NCBI GenBank assembly: GCA_903957405.1
Contig: CAJBPC010000288.1
Span: forward strand, 1-36,357
DNA from: an uncultured bacterium
GTDB taxonomy: Bacteria > Bacteroidota > Bacteroidia > Chitinophagales > Chitinophagaceae
Length of the DNA: 36,357 nt
Reading direction: 5' to 3'
Within the stretch, counting starts at the first letter, position 1, and every line of letters starts with the position of its first letter. The position numbers and the translations under genes are program-made. Below, in pieces: positions 34,748-36,357 of the stretch. The notes beneath the pieces were generated by a model. The model worked only from the letters and a program-made list of their open reading frames with translations. It had not been told where the DNA came from and did no database searches.

Positions 34748-34954
34748 ATGAAGAAGAAGCTCATAGAAGGAGAACATTTTTATTACAATGAAATGGGCTA
34801 CATGGTACTTACAACCAAATATCACATGGACAATGGTGTCTGTTGTGGAAATGGTTGCTTGAACTGCCCCTTCAATTATGTAAAAGTACAAGAGCCTAGG
34901 AAGTCTGAATTATTGGCTATCCGCAATGCACAATATGAAGAGAAAGAGCATTAA
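34748..34954 (+). CDS. Small DUF5522 family protein, Cys-rich
   Basis: 68-residue protein with the pattern EGEHFYYNEMGYMVLTTKYHMDNGVCCGNGCLNCPFNY. The CCGxGCxxCPF cluster (four Cys: CC, GC, NC) marks the DUF5522 family and suggests a metal or iron-sulfur site in the cytoplasm; no signal peptide is present. Function unknown. The start at ATG 34748 is the first in frame. Its 3' end overlaps the next gene by 20-29 bp, so they are likely co-translated. Confidence 0.88.
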   Translation: MKKKLIEGEHFYYNEMGYMVLTTKYHMDNGVCCGNGCLNCPFNYVKVQEPRKSELLAIRNAQYEEKEH

Positions 34955-35339
34955 GAAATCCGAGATCGGAACGCTAAAAAATGATGCTGACTTACCCAGT
35001 AAGCAAAATACGGCTTCGTTTTTCGAAGATGTTCATTCAGTAGTCAGGCAGATACCCATAGGTCGTGTTACTTCATATGGGGCAATTGCACAATATCTCG
35101 GCACACGGATGTCAGCTAGGATGGTTGGCTGGGCGATGAATGCCAGCCATGCTGCAAACCCGCCCGTTCCTGCACAACGTGTCGTGAACAGGAACGGCAT
35201 GCTTACCGGAAAACATCATTTCAGCACACCTCAACGTATGGAGGAACTTTTAAAAGCTGAGGGCGTTGAAGTGAAAGATGATACTGTTATTGATTTCAAG
35301 AATGTATTCTGGAATCCTTCCTCGGAAATCGCTCTATAG
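34926..35339 (+). CDS. MGMT family protein, alkyltransferase-like (ATL), no acceptor Cys
   Basis: 137-residue protein of the methylated-DNA-protein cysteine methyltransferase DNA-binding fold. The family features VHSVVRQIPIGRVTSYGAIAQYLGTRMSARMVGWAMNA are clear. The alkyl-acceptor PCHRV motif reads PAQRVV, Ala83 replacing Cys, so it cannot accept alkyl groups and should be an ATL that binds O6-alkylguanine and may recruit nucleotide excision repair. The start may be ATG 34926 or 34935; the N-terminal 25 residues look unstructured. It overlaps the DUF5522 gene. Confidence 0.92.
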   Translation: MHNMKRKSIKKSEIGTLKNDADLPSKQNTASFFEDVHSVVRQIPIGRVTSYGAIAQYLGTRMSARMVGWAMNASHAANPPVPAQRVVNRNGMLTGKHHFSTPQRMEELLKAEGVEVKDDTVIDFKNVFWNPSSEIAL

Positions 35340-35442
35340 TTCCGCCAAAGTCAATAGAGAATTGACAAAGAAGCACTATTCGTATAATTCAATCTTTGAG
35401 GAGAAAATAATAAGATACTCCTTGCCATTAAGGTTACTCCTC
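35340..35442. other. Convergent intergenic region with weak hairpin
   Basis: GTCAAT (35350-35355) and ATTGAC (35361-35366) form a short 6-bp stem. No U-run typical of a strong terminator was seen. The converging genes are the ATL and DUF420 genes. Confidence 0.3.
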
Positions 35443-35985
35443 TTATTGATAGTAGGGACTTATCATTAGGTACACCAATACTCCAGTCACAGACACATAG
35501 AACCAAATGGGCCAAGTCAACTTAGCTAACTTTCTATGTGTAGGCCATTCCGCCACCAGTGCCCGATATGATGTAAAAAGAATAAAGGGAAGAATGACAG
35601 CAGCAAGAATGATGTGGGTGATCAATATGAAAAAATACACATATCGAATAAACCCTTCACCACCATATGGTGTATCACCCGCAAGCAGGTGATGACAGAT
35701 GTAAGAGACCAAAAACAAAGTTGACAAGAGGATCGCTGACCCCATCATTCTTTTATGTAAGAGATATTTTCCATTTTTCACACTTACAAGTCCCAGAAAT
35801 AGAAGGATGGACACGGCAGAATTAATAACTGCATTGATTTTGGCAAAGATATGTATGTCAAATCCCACCGAGATGTCAAGCTGGATTTTCTTTAGTAATA
35901 CCACAGCTGCGAATACCACAAAAGAGAGAATATAAATGAGTCCTTTTGCAAGAGAGTCATTTTTTTTGATGGAAGCTGGAAGCAT
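35443..35985 (-). CDS. DUF420 domain membrane protein
   Basis: 180-residue inner-membrane protein with about five hydrophobic helices (starting about 14, 50, 80, 115 and 155). It matches the DUF420 (PF04238) pattern: INAVINSAVSILLFLGLVSVKNGKYLLHKRMMGSAILLSTLFLVSYICHHLLAGDTPYGG, with conserved His residues in the HKRMM and YICHHLL positions. The family is linked to cytochrome c oxidase assembly. The SCO1/SenC gene directly upstream (12-bp gap) supports that role. The exact function is not known. Confidence 0.9.
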   Translation of the reverse strand: MLPASIKKNDSLAKGLIYILSFVVFAAVVLLKKIQLDISVGFDIHIFAKINAVINSAVSILLFLGLVSVKNGKYLLHKRMMGSAILLSTLFLVSYICHHLLAGDTPYGGEGFIRYVYFFILITHIILAAVILPFILFTSYRALVAEWPTHRKLAKLTWPIWFYVSVTGVLVYLMISPYYQ

Positions 35986-35997
35986 GTATGAATGTGT

Positions 35998-36357
35998 TTA
36001 TTTCCGGAATAAATTCCTTTTTTTCTTTTTATCTCTCTCCATGTTCAACAATACAACGTCTTTTATGATCTGATCCAAACGCACACTGTCCAATCCATCA
36101 TACCAACCACGAAGCACACGCTCTTTATCTACCAAAAAAAACTTGTCAGTGTGTATGAAATTGGAATCCACGCCATCTTGCTGAGCAATGTTTGCCTTGA
36201 ATTCATTCAATGCAATATCATAAATCTCGTTTTTCGTACCTGTCAACATCCACCATGTATCATGATTGATGAGAAATTTATCGCCGAATGCTTTCAACTT
36301 TTCTGCATTATCACGAACCGGATCGACAGTGAAGGAAATAAATCTAACGATGGTGTC
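35998..36357 (-). CDS. SCO1/SenC family copper chaperone (partial, 5' end off window)
   Basis: The C-terminal part of an SCO protein, open to the right edge, read as DTIVRFISFTVDPVRDNAEKLKAFGDKF onwards (119 residues to the stop). SCO features are FTVDPVRD, WWMLTGTKNEIYDIALNEF, and the conserved His in FIHTDKFFLVDKE that ligates copper with the CxxxC site, which lies beyond the edge. SCO proteins deliver copper to the CuA site of cytochrome c oxidase. It lies 12 bp upstream of the DUF420 gene on the same strand, so the two are one transcription unit. A Lys/Arg-rich tail (ERDKKKKRNLFRK) closes the protein. Confidence 0.9.
   Translation of the reverse strand, partial: DTIVRFISFTVDPVRDNAEKLKAFGDKFLINHDTWWMLTGTKNEIYDIALNEFKANIAQQDGVDSNFIHTDKFFLVDKERVLRGWYDGLDSVRLDQIIKDVVLLNMERDKKKKRNLFRK

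Noticed and set aside
1..36357. tRNA, rRNA, CRISPR, transposase or prophage genes
   Set aside because: None was recognised by eye in intergenic regions or open frames; a covariance-model scan would be needed to exclude small RNAs.

Overview
The window comes from a Bacteroidota chromosome, most likely a Chitinophagaceae- or Sphingobacteriaceae-type saprophyte. Two SusC/SusD pairs, a one-protein hybrid two-component system (HTCS), a GLPGLI-family protein, TlpA/DUF4369 thioredoxins, a LytS/LytTR pair and weak Shine-Dalgarno sequences all point there. I found no rRNA, tRNA, CRISPR array, transposase or phage gene.

Layout. (1) 1-10051 is a polysaccharide utilization locus. On the minus strand a SusC transporter and SusD lipoprotein are followed, after a strong hairpin, by a lipoprotein that runs off the left edge and resembles the start of an alginate-lyase-family protein. 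Divergent on the plus strand is a 14-repeat HTCS that probably senses the released oligosaccharide and activates susC. (2) 10103-12582 (minus) holds an exported TIM-barrel sugar isomerase/epimerase-like protein and an exported Cys-type sulfatase. (3) 12860-20500 (minus) is susC-susD followed by two TlpA-type thioredoxin proteins. Divergent from it, 21010-23947 (plus) encodes a LytS-like kinase, a LytTR regulator and a third TlpA protein. Together this looks like a SusCD/thioredoxin module controlled by its own two-component system. (4) 24114-29745 (plus) is a compact L-arabinose operon, araB-araD-araA plus a sodium/solute symporter, closed by a clear terminator at 29806-29849. (5) 29857-33678 (minus) is a three-gene operon: a small four-cysteine exported protein, a GLPGLI protein and a 900-residue outer-membrane barrel. 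(6) 33982-36357 is housekeeping: trmB, a DUF5522 gene and an alkyltransferase-like gene on plus, then DUF420 and SCO1/SenC genes on minus.

The regions join into one carbohydrate-foraging strategy: polymer binding and uptake (SusCD), desulfation and exported sugar chemistry, and cytoplasmic pentose catabolism. The least explained parts are the SusCD/three-thioredoxin/LytTR module with its inverted-repeat intergenic region, and the small Cys protein/GLPGLI/barrel operon, whose small gene is flanked by two copies of one 12-bp near-palindrome.

All assignments come from reading motifs and translations by eye. No database search was run.
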